From Lewinellaceae bacterium (GTDB taxonomy: Bacteria; Bacteroidota; Bacteroidia; Chitinophagales; Saprospiraceae): a stretch of 64,000 bases of DNA. A model generated the notes under the pieces. It had not been told where the DNA came from. It searched no databases and worked only from the letters and a program-made list of their open reading frames with translations. The position numbers and the translations under genes were made by a program. This document shows positions 21,042 to 30,131 of this stretch, one piece after another. Each line of letters begins with the position of its first letter. The stretch's first letter is position 1. The DNA is taken from positions 124,001 through 188,000 of the forward strand of contig JADJRC010000004.1 of NCBI GenBank assembly GCA_016712415.1. The letters run 5' to 3'.

Positions 21042-21623
21042 ATGAAAAAAATCCTTCCTGTTGTTGCACTCTTCACCATGACCTTTTGCGCCCAGGCGCA
21101 ATACAGCGGCCCCCGCCTTTTCCTCGACATTCCGAATATTTACCTCAATGCGCCGGATGTCGAAAAAATCGGTAACCGCTTCGGCCCCGGTATCGAGACG
21201 GCCTTTAATGTCGGCTCCCACTGGAGCGTAGCGCGCCTGGGTGGCGGGCTGACCTATACCCTCGACCCCAAGGCTGAAGATGTGGGCGAATCCTCCCTGC
21301 TTACACCCTACGCTTTGCTGGAGGCCGGCGCCGGCATGTACCGCTCCAACGGCAACAAATGCGCAAAAACAAAACAAAACGCTTTTACTGTGCTGGCCAA
21401 AGGCGGACTTTTTTACAATTTCAGGAAAGAAGAGACCGGGGAGACGCTCGATCGGCTGGACTACACCGTCGGCGCTGAATTCGGCTACTTCTTTATCCGC
21501 GACGTGTTTAAGAACTACGAGATATTCCTCTCGGGCAACTATTTTACCAAGTCAAAGGTCGTCGGCGCCAATTTCGGCTTCAAGATGTTCCTGAACCTGC
21601 GCGCAGGCGGGCGCGATTATTAG
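21042..21623 (+). CDS. Small secreted beta-barrel-like protein
   Basis: This is a 193-residue protein starting at ATG 21042 (MKKILPVVALFTMTFCAQAQ, with signal peptidase cleavage after AQA). The mature part has repeated amphipathic strands ('FNVGSHWSVARLGGGLTYTL', 'LDYTVGAEFGYFFIRDVF', 'VVGANFGFKMFLNLR'), suggesting an 8-stranded outer-membrane barrel. No named family is recognised. Confidence 0.75.
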   Translation: MKKILPVVALFTMTFCAQAQYSGPRLFLDIPNIYLNAPDVEKIGNRFGPGIETAFNVGSHWSVARLGGGLTYTLDPKAEDVGESSLLTPYALLEAGAGMYRSNGNKCAKTKQNAFTVLAKGGLFYNFRKEETGETLDRLDYTVGAEFGYFFIRDVFKNYEIFLSGNYFTKSKVVGANFGFKMFLNLRAGGRDY

Positions 21624-21645
21624 CGGGTGTTGGCCAATATGAGAC

Positions 21646-21683
21646 ATCCCGAATTCTGGCTATCCCAAGATTCGGGATTTTTT
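21646..21683 (+). terminator. Intrinsic terminator after the small barrel gene
   Basis: ATCCCGAAT and ATTCGGGAT form a 9-bp stem, followed by TTTTT. Confidence 0.75.
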
Positions 21684-21739
21684 ATGGGCAAAAAGAAACC
21701 TCCTGTAAATTCAGGTGCCATAGCCCAACACTATACCTG

Positions 21740-23008
21740 TTATCCCGCCTGCGGGATCGCATCGGCAGCCAGTTCAGGCGGCGTTTGCACGTGGCTTTCA
21801 TCAGGGTTATTTTTTCCCAATATCCAGAAGCCAATCCAGGTGATACCTGCGAGTCCGATAAGCATATACCACAGGGCGGCATATCCCCAGGCTGCGATAA
21901 TCTGGGTGCCGAAAAAGGGCGCAAGTATATTGGCCACGGAATACGCCATGGTGTACAGTCCCATGTACTGTCCCTGCCTGGCGCCTGCCGATCTGCCGAA
22001 AACATAATTGCTGCTGAACGGCATCACGAACATTTCACCAAAGGAAATGGCCACGATAAACAACACGGCAGACAGCGCTTGCCCCAGCGGCAGTTCGAAT
22101 GCCAGGTACGCCAGGGCATACAAAACCAGCCCGAAGCGTACATACTGCAACTGATGCCGCTTCCCGTCGAGCCGGTGTATCATCGGCATTTCAACCAGAA
22201 AAACAAGGAACCCGTTAAGCGCGGCGACCAATCCGATCCTGGCTTCCGTCCACTGGAAACCCTCTTTCCAGAAAACCGGCACCGTCCACATCAATTGCAT
22301 AAAAACGACGGCATTCAGCATCGTTAAAAAGATAAACCACAAAAAGGTGCGGTCGCGATAAGGCGAAACGGTTTCTGCCAGGGCCGCTTTGCGATCTGTC
22401 GCGGAGGCAGTATGCGCAGCCGCTTTCGGCGACATCAGCCCACGCAGCAGCAGGGCGGCAAAAATACAGGTCAGTCCATCGACCCAGAAAAGCCAGTCCC
22501 AGCCAAGCGATGCCAACAGGCCCCCGAATGCGGGAGCAACCGTCCAGCCCAGGTTGACAGACATCCGGTAGAGGGAGATCGACCGGGTGCGTGTTTCCGG
22601 TGTGCTGAACCGCGCGATGGCCACAGAGTTGGCCGGCCGAAAAACCTCGGAGATCAGGCTCAGGGCAAAAATGGCGACACACATGGTCCAGAACTGGTGT
22701 ACCAGCATCAGGATCAACAACATGATCCCGTTAAGTATAAGGCTCCAGAACTGGACGGGATAATACCCCAGGCGGTCGGTCATACGCCCTCCGGCATAGG
22801 CGCCGACCAGGGCGCCCGCGCCGAAAAAGACCATCACATAGCCCGCTTCGCGAATGTCGAAGTGCAACTGGTGGGTAAGGTAAATCGTGATAAAGGCTAT
22901 GACCATACTGCCACAGCGATTCACCAGGTTGATGGCTGCCAGAAACCATATCGATTTCGGTATTCCGATATACGAACTCAGCCAATGACGATAGAGATTG
23001 TTCAGCAT
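21740..23008 (-). CDS. MFS transporter
   Basis: This is a 422-residue protein with 12 predicted membrane segments. The conserved motif A between TM2 and TM3 is visible as 'GAYAGGRMTDRLGYYPVQFW'. 'ANSVAIARFSTPETRTRSIS' and 'YRMSVNLGWTVAPAFGGLLA' resemble drug/proton antiporter members of the major facilitator superfamily. Substrate cannot be told from sequence. No neighbouring regulator is present. Confidence 0.88.
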   Translation of the reverse strand: MLNNLYRHWLSSYIGIPKSIWFLAAINLVNRCGSMVIAFITIYLTHQLHFDIREAGYVMVFFGAGALVGAYAGGRMTDRLGYYPVQFWSLILNGIMLLILMLVHQFWTMCVAIFALSLISEVFRPANSVAIARFSTPETRTRSISLYRMSVNLGWTVAPAFGGLLASLGWDWLFWVDGLTCIFAALLLRGLMSPKAAAHTASATDRKAALAETVSPYRDRTFLWFIFLTMLNAVVFMQLMWTVPVFWKEGFQWTEARIGLVAALNGFLVFLVEMPMIHRLDGKRHQLQYVRFGLVLYALAYLAFELPLGQALSAVLFIVAISFGEMFVMPFSSNYVFGRSAGARQGQYMGLYTMAYSVANILAPFFGTQIIAAWGYAALWYMLIGLAGITWIGFWILGKNNPDESHVQTPPELAADAIPQAG

Positions 23009-23117
23009 AGCAAAACAAAAAACTGAGATTGCCTCGAAATGGTTTCTTAATGCAAATAAAATTTTACAATATCTGCCTGAGCCCGGGAAAGCGTTGTTTC
23101 AGAGTGCAACAACAACG

Positions 23118-23150
23118 AAAAACGCCGACTGCGATAATCCGCAGCCGGCG
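23118..23150 (-). terminator. Intrinsic terminator on the minus strand
   Basis: CGCCGACTGCG (23123-23133) and CGCAGCCGGCG (23140-23150) form an 11-bp stem with one G-U pair. On the minus strand it is followed by TTTTTCGTT. It is upstream of, not after, the MFS gene, so it must end a separate minus-strand transcript. Confidence 0.75.
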
Positions 23151-23186
23151 TCGTTCATACAATAGAATGGATTGCGTACCGATTGG

Positions 23187-23273
23187 TTAATTGCTGCCGG
23201 ATTTGTTTTCAATATCCGGCTTAGCAGGCGCTAAAATCGAAACTTTGTCCGAGTGTACAAATTTTTTGGGCAC
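23187..23273 (-). CDS. Possible 28-residue small protein
   Basis: The GTG at 23273 opens a frame MPKKFVHSDKVSILAPAKPD... ending SGSN, followed 37 nt later by a strong minus-strand terminator. The residue composition (charged and hydrophobic alternating, no runs of Arg/Trp) looks protein-like and there is an in-frame stop shortly upstream. No family is recognised. Alternatively the segment is a non-coding RNA leading to the same terminator. Confidence 0.35.
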   Translation of the reverse strand: MPKKFVHSDKVSILAPAKPDIENKSGSN

Positions 23274-23371
23274 GTAAAATCATTCGGGGCTGCGATGATG
23301 GAAAAACATGGGTAAAAAGTGCCAAAAAGAGCAGAAACTTCCCGATAGTTGTACCTCAATCCATTACCGAT

Positions 23372-23887
23372 ATGCTTCAAACCGAAAGGCTTTTCCTGGT
23401 GCCCACTACTCTTCCTATGCTGGAAGCCATTGTCGATGAAGACTGGGCAACCCTGTCATCGCTGCTTGGCGGCGTCGATTTTGCCGACAAATGGACGCAT
23501 TTTCCGGAGGCGCTGATCTGGATGCGCGACTATGCCAGGGAAAGCCCCACTGATATGAACTGGTGGAATTACCTGATCATACACCGGTTTGATGTCCGGC
23601 TTGTTGGTACCTGCGGATTTAAAGGCGCGCCGTCGCCGGAGGGCATGGTGGAGATCGGCTACGAAATCGCCGACGGCTACCAGGGGCGTGGTCTGGCCAC
23701 CGAATCCGCCCGGACCCTGGTTGAATACGCATCCGGGCACGAATCCGTACGGCTCATTACCGCCCATACGCTTGCCGAAGAAAACGCCTCCTGCGCCATA
23801 TTGCGCAAACTCGGTTTCGCGTTCGCCGGCGAACACATCGATATCGAGGACGGGAAGATTTGGGAGTGGCGGAAAGAAAAAACTTGA
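23372..23887 (+). CDS. GNAT family N-acetyltransferase
   Basis: This is a 171-residue protein (MLQTERLFLVPTTLPMLEAI). The acetyl-CoA site is visible as 'GMVEIGYEIADGYQGRGLAT' followed by ESARTLVEYA, i.e. the Q/RxxGxG/A motif, and the late strand 'NASCAILRKLGFAFAGEHID' is typical of RimJ/RimL-like members. It transfers an acetyl group from acetyl-CoA to an unknown amine. The gene stands alone. Confidence 0.9.
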   Translation: MLQTERLFLVPTTLPMLEAIVDEDWATLSSLLGGVDFADKWTHFPEALIWMRDYARESPTDMNWWNYLIIHRFDVRLVGTCGFKGAPSPEGMVEIGYEIADGYQGRGLATESARTLVEYASGHESVRLITAHTLAEENASCAILRKLGFAFAGEHIDIEDGKIWEWRKEKT

Positions 23888-23966
23888 TCGGCGAGCCTCA
23901 AACTACTTGCCGCTGCCGGGGCAACCCTGTCAGCATTAGGCAAAGGCGAAAATGCCCTGAAAATTG

Positions 23967-24431
23967 TCATCGTCTGAGAATGATCTTCTCCCGGGTCGGA
24001 GCGGCGGTATTCTCCGGGTCGATCAGGTAAAGGATAAGTTCGTGTTCGCCGATGGCGAAAATTTGAAAATCCAGATCACTTTCTTTTGAGATCATGCTCA
24101 ACACCGTTTCGTTGTTTTTCAGCAACCAGTTAAAGTATATGGTATCGAGGTAAGGCATATCCTCTTCGCATTTCAGAACGCCTTCAGTAATGACCAAGGC
24201 GCTGTCCGCATTAAAGCGCCAGTTGTTATCGGCCTGACAACTGTCTGTGTCATAAATGAAAACGCCGTCTCCGTCTTCATCCTTCCAGAAATCCGTTTCC
24301 GTCCATGCGCTTTGGGCGAGTAAATCGCTTGTCTGAGATGTAATACGGGTTTCAAGTGAAAAAAAACCATAGATCAAGCCGACCAGAGGAAGAACGAGCA
24401 CGAACCTATTGAACCTATATGAAGTATTCAT
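23967..24431 (-). CDS. Lipocalin-like domain protein
   Basis: This is a 154-residue protein with an N-terminal hydrophobic segment (FVLVLPLVGLIYGFFSL) as signal or anchor. The remainder has the spacing of Bacteroidota lipocalin-like domains: a conserved Trp after the first helix ('AQSAWTETDFWKDEDGDGVF'), two cysteines ('DSCQADNNW', 'VLKCEEDMP') and final strands 'FQIFAIGEHELILYLI'. Function unknown. It lies directly downstream of the long T9SS gene on the same strand and may be co-transcribed. Confidence 0.55.
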   Translation of the reverse strand: MNTSYRFNRFVLVLPLVGLIYGFFSLETRITSQTSDLLAQSAWTETDFWKDEDGDGVFIYDTDSCQADNNWRFNADSALVITEGVLKCEEDMPYLDTIYFNWLLKNNETVLSMISKESDLDFQIFAIGEHELILYLIDPENTAAPTREKIILRR

Positions 24432-24482
24432 ATGAAAAATGTATGTTGAAAGTTCTAACGCAGCCTGTTGGCTACAATCATC

Positions 24483-27133
24483 TTAACGGGCAATGACAAT
24501 AGTCGTATGAAGCGGTATTGCAAAATCGGTAGCGGATGCTTCCAGGTCATAGACTCCATTTTGAAGGTTTGAAACCATAATACTCTCTCCATTTGCATGA
24601 ATTTGCGTATCCATTACTGTTGTGCCGCCGTATGCGGGATTAATCCTGATTCTGACACCGCTGGGGTCAGTGATATTGTAAAAAGACTCATCTTCTCCAT
24701 TGATGATATTGACCGCGATATAATCCTGCGCCGGATTAGGCGTTGCCCTGAGGTTTGGACCACTTCCATAGCAATAATAATACACATAATTGACCGATAC
24801 GTACTCCCCGCACTCGGACGAAACCGTAAGCGTTACCCGCATTATTTGGCCGGAGAGCTGCGAGCAGCATAAACTGGGGTCTTTGCCCTGAAGTGTTATA
24901 ATAGTTGAACTTCCCAGGACTTCAAGTGTCCAGTTGAATGACACGTTTTCAAAAACGCCTCCTTCTGCATGAAATTGGTAATTTCCCTGACAGTGGTCTG
25001 CTTCCCAGGTGAAATAATAAGCATCGGAAGTAGTGACAACAGGTTTCCTTGCTGTAAAAAAGCATTTGTCATCAACAAAATCTCCATTTGTCTGCAATGT
25101 CGAGATTTGGCTCAGAGGCCAGTTTTCTCCAAGTGGCGTCGCGTAATATTGATCGAGAGAACGGGTTTCATTGTAGGAAACCTGTACGAAAGAAGGGTTT
25201 AAGCCGCTGTTTGCCCGTATGTCCGCTTCTTCCAGGGAGGTACTTATTACCTCAAGGTTTGCACTGGTGCTCCATTCGATGTCCGACAGGAAAGTCCAGG
25301 ATAGCGGCGTATTATAGTTATGTCGTATTTCATAGTTCCCAATACTAACCGGGCATAATACATCAGGTCCATTGATAAGTGTGTTATCGCCGAATGCAAC
25401 AATACCCTGCGGCCGTTCGGGATTGTAATACCCGTTTACAGGCTCGCCGTAATGAAGCATGTAAATGTTATACAATGCCATGTAATCCAGGCCGTTGAAT
25501 AGGCGATTTCCTCCGAATCCATTGGTTTCCCAACGCATTCCCAGCCATTCAGGGTTATTTGGGCATTCAAATTCTGGCCATATCTCTGGATCAACCTCTC
25601 CAAAATCTGACCTTTTTGACACGGCCCTCCACATGGCGCCTTACAAAGCAAATCGGCAAAAAATGCCTGGTCGGTTTCCAGATTATCGCCAGCCGGATAC
25701 AGCAGATTGTTGATCAGTGCCAATATTTCGAGATTCTGCGTCTCGATGGCTGAATTAAACAATGTTTTGGTAGCGGGTCTTTCCTCTCCCATGTCCCAGC
25801 CTAATGTTTTTAAACGAAGCCAGAACTTTGCGTTGGAATTAATTGTGGCCTGGGTAAGTGCGCGAAGGCCTTCCCAGGCTATATACTCACCCACATTGGA
25901 ATGTCTTCCCTGATCGTCTATATAATCTGCTGATTTTTTCAGTCCATGAATGATGGAAGAAGCATGGCCGCCTTCAAAGTTGGAAAGTGTTATTTTTTTA
26001 GCACAACATTCATCACTTCCCGGGAAAAAAATTCTGTTGTTATGGGCATCATCTATCCTGTTGACAATGGCATTGGAAATGGTTTTAGCCATTTGAAGCG
26101 GCCTGAACGTCGCTCCATCACAGGTTGTGACTTCTGCATTCTCCGGAATGTATTTTTTTATCAAAGCCAGCCCTATCATTAAACCCGTTACACCATCCTG
26201 GCTCATATAATCCTGGCGATGTGCCAAATAGCAGGGTTGACTGAAGTTTGCAGTACACGGAGGTATTTGCGACATGGCAAAATCCGAACTGACCATATCG
26301 ATATTATACCTGTCTTCCGAAGGGTCATGCAGTATCTCCAGGGTCTGTGTAGCATCTTCCCGCAGAAAAAAGCCGGAATAGCCGCTCAGGTCGGGTTCCC
26401 AGGTGCAGTTGTCCTTACAGGGCACTCCGAAACTGCTGTGCCGGTTCTGCGGCGCCCAATATTTTTCACCGCATAAACAGTCTTCAAACCCGTTTGGAAA
26501 TCCCCAAACCTGGCAACTTTCCACTTCATAATCCGCAGTGATTTCCTCATAGCGTTTTTGGGCCATACATTGCGCCTGCATATCCAGCCTCCGATACGCC
26601 TGCAAGCCAAGAAACAGTTCTTCAAGGGTTCGTTGCGCTTCCTGGATTTGCCCGTTACGCCTCAACAACTCGTATTCAGTCGCCAATGTGACCCAGTACC
26701 ACCCCATTTGGTGCGGGGTTTCTGAACCCATTTCAAGGAAATTATGTTTGTGTGTGGCGTGTGGATTATTTATTAATTCTTGTTTGATATTCCAATGTGT
26801 ACCGCTTATCTCGGAATTTGGATCGTTTGCGCAATCGGGATTATACCATTCTGGTTCTGTATTTGAATCATTTCTATCTCTATACCCGCCTTCATGCGCC
26901 CCACTTGGAGATAAATTTATGCTTGTCGCCGGTAAACTATACCCCGCTTTTTCAAATTTACAAGACCCCCCAATTTGACCGATCCCATCACCGATACAGG
27001 TACTTTGGGCTCTGTCAATTAAAATAAAGTGCTTGCTAAAGTTGTTACGATACTGCCAATATTTACTCGAAATTGATTCAAGAGAACAGCTCTGAGAAAG
27101 AGCGAAGCTGTTAAAGTAAGGACAATTGGAGAA
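24483..27133 (-). CDS. Long Cys-rich secreted protein with T9SS sorting domain, frameshifted; start not resolved
   Basis: Two same-strand frames form one protein. The upstream frame is open from 27133 and is protein-like from about 27010 ('AQSTCIGDGIGQIGG', 'YSLPATSINLSPSGAHEGGY', 'DCANDPNSEISGTHWNI'), but its first ATG is only at 26731, so the true start is hidden, perhaps by another indel. It moves to the second frame at about 25571-25576, where restoring one C (plus strand) gives '..IQRYGQEFECPNNPEWLG..'. Features are many cysteines ('PCKDNCTW', 'CLCGEKYW', 'CKAPCGGPCQKG') and a helical stretch 'GVTGLMIGLALIKKYIPEN'. The C-terminal ~85 residues ('TPNPAQDYIAVNIINGEDE ... LQNGVYDLEA') are a T9SS sorting domain. 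About 880 codons. No enzyme family is recognised. Confidence 0.7.
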
Positions 27134-27202
27134 TCAAAAAGGTCGATAAAAGTTAATTGCAATTATTTTCATGCTTAGTAATTGTTATAGCCCTGTGCAT
27201 TT

Positions 27203-27400
27203 TTAAATAAACGAGGCAGGTAATTTGGTGAAAAAAGAGCGAATGAGTTCAGGGGCATCAGAGATTTCGTGAAGCGCCTGTTCTACAGCGTACCGATTTG
27301 TGAACCCCTGCCAACCGCCTAAGTTTGTTGTCATTCAATGATTTAATCTGATCGTACTTGCTCACCCCCCCAACGATATAGCACTTACGCCAGAGGGCTA
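27203..27400 (-). other. Possible transposase remnant / 43-residue frame
   Basis: One minus-strand frame (about 27294-27369) reads SKYDQIKSLNDNKLRRLAGV HKS (written in two blocks), resembling the N-terminal helix-turn-helix of IS5-like transposases ('IKxLxDxxFxRLxGV'). Another frame, from ATG 27334 to a stop at 27203, encodes MTTNLGGWQGFTNRYAVEQA... ending KLPASFI (43 residues), also protein-like. The two overlap, so this is best seen as a decayed or frameshifted fragment. Low certainty. Confidence 0.3.
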
Positions 27401-27408
27401 ATACAAGA

Positions 27409-28073
27409 CTAAAACAAAATAGTATAGTTAACGGTGTCATGAAGCAAAAGAAAAATCGAGTCTCGAAACATTGCAGATTGCAGATCATTATAATAGGTAA
27501 AATCCCAATATATTTTTGTAAATTCTTCAGATGTAAAATTGAAACACTCAACAATGGAATCACTTTGCAGTAAAGTTGTAGGTGTTTTGCTCAATAAGGT
27601 TCTGGAGGTGAGTCCCTTGGATTCAGAAACCAGAGAAGGGTTTTCAAGGGCTACCCATACTGAATCATGCAGGCCGTTTGCGTTCACGATCTTTAATCTC
27701 AATATTCCGTCAATAGGAATCAATTTGATTTCAGGTTGTTGACTGTACCAATTTTAATGCCTAAATGCACATGTGTATTATACCCCGTTTTGGTAACTGT
27801 CGAAAAGGAAATGCCGTCATAAGGTCTGTTTTCAGAAAAATAAACCTTCCCGTCCTGATCGCTCAAGAAAGATTGCGGCTCAGTGTAGGTATTATTGCCT
27901 TCTTTGTTGTAAAATTCTATATAGCAAACAGCACCTTCAACAGGAGTCCCGGACTTCTTGTCAATGATCTTTACATTAACTATTGTCTCTGATGTTTCTT
28001 TGTTACAGAAAGCCTGGAAGAATATATTGCAGAGAATTAAAAAAATCAAAAAATAACGAACTAAATTTGACAT
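27409..28073 (-). CDS. Lipoprotein with carboxypeptidase-regulatory-like domain, paralogue 1, frameshifted
   Basis: Start ATG 28073 (MSNLVRYFLIFLILCNIFFQ, Cys near residue 23 as likely lipidation site). 'VKIIDKKSGTPVEGAVCYIE' is the CarboxypepD_reg-like strand pair found in TonB-linked and lipoprotein surface proteins. The first frame stops at 27720 after 'GTVNNLKSN'. Adding one base at about 27733-27736 gives 'NNLEIKLIPIDGILRLKIVN' and reading continues to 27409. The corrected 221-residue product aligns end to end with paralogue 3 (29354-30025: 'TNDLDITLSPIDGTLRLEIT', 'SEEFTKIHWGFVYFTSL'). Function unknown. Confidence 0.7.
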
Positions 28074-28341
28074 AACGATTGATAACTTGAAATTTATACT
28101 TCGTGCTGCCTTTCACCACATCAGGCCAAAGGCCATGCACAATACCTGGCAATTCGCAGTACGAATTTAAGATAAAAATATACTCGATATAAGATGTTAC
28201 CGCATTTGCCAGCATTGGCGGAAATTACGATTTTTATGCCCCTGCCGGCAGGTTTTCAGCATGTGGAATAGCACACTGATGACACAGATTGAACTGATTT
28301 GTACTGTGAAAATCTGTTTAATCTGTGTCATCTGTGTGCCA
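28062..28341. repeat. 280-bp direct repeat, copy 1
   Basis: About 90% identical to 30132-30413. It begins at the start codon region of paralogue 1 (TAAATTTGACATAACGATTG) and ends in an imperfect inverted repeat made of GCACACTGATGACACAGATT and AATCTGTGTCATCTGTGTGC. The spacing between copies (~2.07 kb) equals the length of the intervening lipoprotein segment, so the repeat marks a segmental duplication. Confidence 0.85.
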
Positions 28342-28398
28342 CACAAACTACTTGCCGCTGATCGAGATCACTTTCTTTGGGAATCTGCTCAAGTTGGG

Positions 28399-28498
28399 TT
28401 TAGTAAACGAGATCATACGCTGTCGTGTCGTGTAAGGCCAAAAACTGAATCTATATACACAGATTCGCTCAATGAAGTGAAATAGACAAAGCCCCAAC
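28399..28498 (-). pseudogene. Detached 3' end of a fourth lipoprotein paralogue
   Basis: These ~100 bp are nearly identical to 29353-29456, the 3' end of paralogue 3. On the minus strand they read 'WGFVYFTSLSESVYIDSVF', then lose frame by T loss (TTTTTTGG read as TTTTTGG or shorter). No upstream part of the gene is present, so this is a remnant. Confidence 0.7.
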
Positions 28499-28502
28499 GT
28501 CT

Positions 28503-28561
28503 ACCGGAATTCCCCGAATTTAAGGATTTATAGAATTTCAGTGCGTTGAAAATTAACGTGT
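28503..28561. repeat. Inverted copy of the segment at 30072-30130
   Basis: CCGGAATTCCCCGAATTTAA and the following ~40 bp match the reverse complement of 30072-30130 at roughly 51 of 59 positions. The adjacent fragment 28399-28498 is in direct orientation, so the two pieces were joined by rearrangement. Confidence 0.7.
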
Positions 28562-28617
28562 TGTTGGGGTTTGTTTTCGCAAACCAATTCACTTTTAGTA
28601 TAAGTCCGAAGATGCTT

Positions 28618-29264
28618 TTACAAAATTATTAAATGTACAGACGTATCGCCTGGCGTTAAATACATGGAAGTATGGAAAGTGGTATTGGGAATGACAAAAT
28701 TTTCAAATTTCCAATATATGGTAATGGTATCCTCAGAAGGGAATGAGAAGTGTTCTGTATATACTTCACCGTCTTGAATGATCTGAGGATAATTAGAGGT
28801 AGTTTCTACTCCCAATCCTTCCGAGATGGCAATAGGGCTGCAAATTTTTATATATACCGAATCCTGTTGTCCTGTATCGTTTTTCAAAATCAATTTTAAA
28901 AAACCGTCTGTTGGGATTAATTGTATGTTTACCACATTCGTGTCGCCTTCCTGAATATCAATGCCTTTCAGTGGAAATATATTGGGTAAAAAGCCGGACT
29001 TGTACACATTGATAAAAGTGAAAGTATGGCCTGCGGGGATGACAATAATGTACTCACCAAATTCATTTGACGATTTGGACCTGTCGGTTGGTATATCATC
29101 TTTTCCTCTGCTGACACCCGACAAATGCTCCTTCAACCAGCGCACCAGACTTCTTATTGGTAATTTTTCCTGCATAATCTGTTGGAGAGTGCATTCCTTC
29201 TTGCGAAATCAGGCAAAAGAAATGCAGGCAGCCAGAAAAGCAGGAGCAAACGAGTTGAATGCAT
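28618..29264 (-). pseudogene. Lipoprotein paralogue 2, broken by at least two frameshifts
   Basis: A plausible start at 29264 gives MHSTRLLLLFWLPAFLL. The frame then shifts at about 29211-29220 to 'CLISQEGMHSPTDYAGKITN' and KKSGALVEGAFV, and again at about 29095-29115 to 'IPTDRSKSSNEFGEYIIV'. The last frame runs to 28618 ('YKSGFLPNIFPLKGIDIQEG', 'PSEDTITIYWKFENF'). Domain order matches paralogues 1 and 3, but sequence identity is lower. It could be a real pseudogene or carry two indel errors. Confidence 0.6.
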
Positions 29265-29353
29265 AGTAGTTGAAGATTTTTCAATTGAAGCAGAGGAATA
29301 AATCAATCTTGCCTTAAACCTTTGTTGTGTTGCTGAAATTGGCGAAGATTTAT

Positions 29354-30025
29354 TTAGTAAACAAGATTATACACCGTCGTGTCGTGTAAGGCCAAAAAAA
29401 CTGAATCTATATACACAGATTCGCTCAATGAAGTGAAATAGACAAAGCCCCAATGTATCTTGGTAAATTCCTCTGATGGGAGATCAAAGTATTCTATATG
29501 GGTTCCATTGAATGGAAGGGTGACAGGAAAAGTATCTGTAAAAATTTTTTCCGAGTTCACCGGCCCATCTATCAAGGAAGGGCTTTCGATAATAATGTAA
29601 ATAGAATCAAACTGACCGGACTGATTGGTAATTTCCAATCGAAGAGTGCCATCTATCGGCGAAAGGGTAATATCCAAATCGTTTGTTTCGCCCTTTTCTA
29701 TAATCAAAGGGCCATAACTGCCATAGCCTTCCTTATATAGTTCAGAATAAGTGCTCGTATAATCAGCATTATGAGTATAATGAAATTTACCCTGAGCATC
29801 TGTGCTAAACGATACATATTCATGGTCGGTTTTAAGGCTTCCGCTAACAGTTTTTTCTGTCTGGAAGTCAATATCAATTCTCGCCCCTTCGACCGGCATT
29901 CCCGTCTTCCTGTCCGTGACTTTTCCATTGATGACGGTAGGCGGCGTTTCCTTTTCGCAAGCGAACAGCAGAAGCCAAATTGCCGGAAATAAAAGTGAGG
30001 CGAGCAATCTGATCGATTTTTTCAT
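29354..30025 (-). CDS. Lipoprotein with carboxypeptidase-regulatory-like domain, paralogue 3 (intact)
   Basis: This is a 223-residue protein. The signal 'LLASLLFPAIWLLLFAC' with Cys at ~23 followed by EKE is a Bacteroidota lipobox. Residues ~28-110 carry the regulatory-like beta domain ('TVINGKVTDRKTGMPVEGAR', 'VSFSTDAQGKFHYTHNADYT'). The remaining ~110 residues form a second beta domain ('SPIDGTLRLEITNQSGQFDS') shared with the neighbouring copies. Probably anchored in the outer membrane. It is the only undamaged copy in the tandem set. Confidence 0.78.
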   Translation of the reverse strand: MKKSIRLLASLLFPAIWLLLFACEKETPPTVINGKVTDRKTGMPVEGARIDIDFQTEKTVSGSLKTDHEYVSFSTDAQGKFHYTHNADYTSTYSELYKEGYGSYGPLIIEKGETNDLDITLSPIDGTLRLEITNQSGQFDSIYIIIESPSLIDGPVNSEKIFTDTFPVTLPFNGTHIEYFDLPSEEFTKIHWGFVYFTSLSESVYIDSVFLALHDTTVYNLVY

Positions 30026-30071
30026 GACAAACAGGTTATACTCAAGGTAAATTGGTTGCTAAAAAATAATA

Positions 30072-30130
30072 ATACATTGATTTTCAACGCACTGGAGTTC
30101 TGTAAATTCTTAAATTCGGAGAATTCCGGT
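30072..30130. repeat. Segment repeated in inverted orientation at 28503-28561
   Basis: It lies between the start of paralogue 3 and the second 280-bp repeat copy. See the partner entry for the match. Confidence 0.7.
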
Positions 30131-30131
30131 A

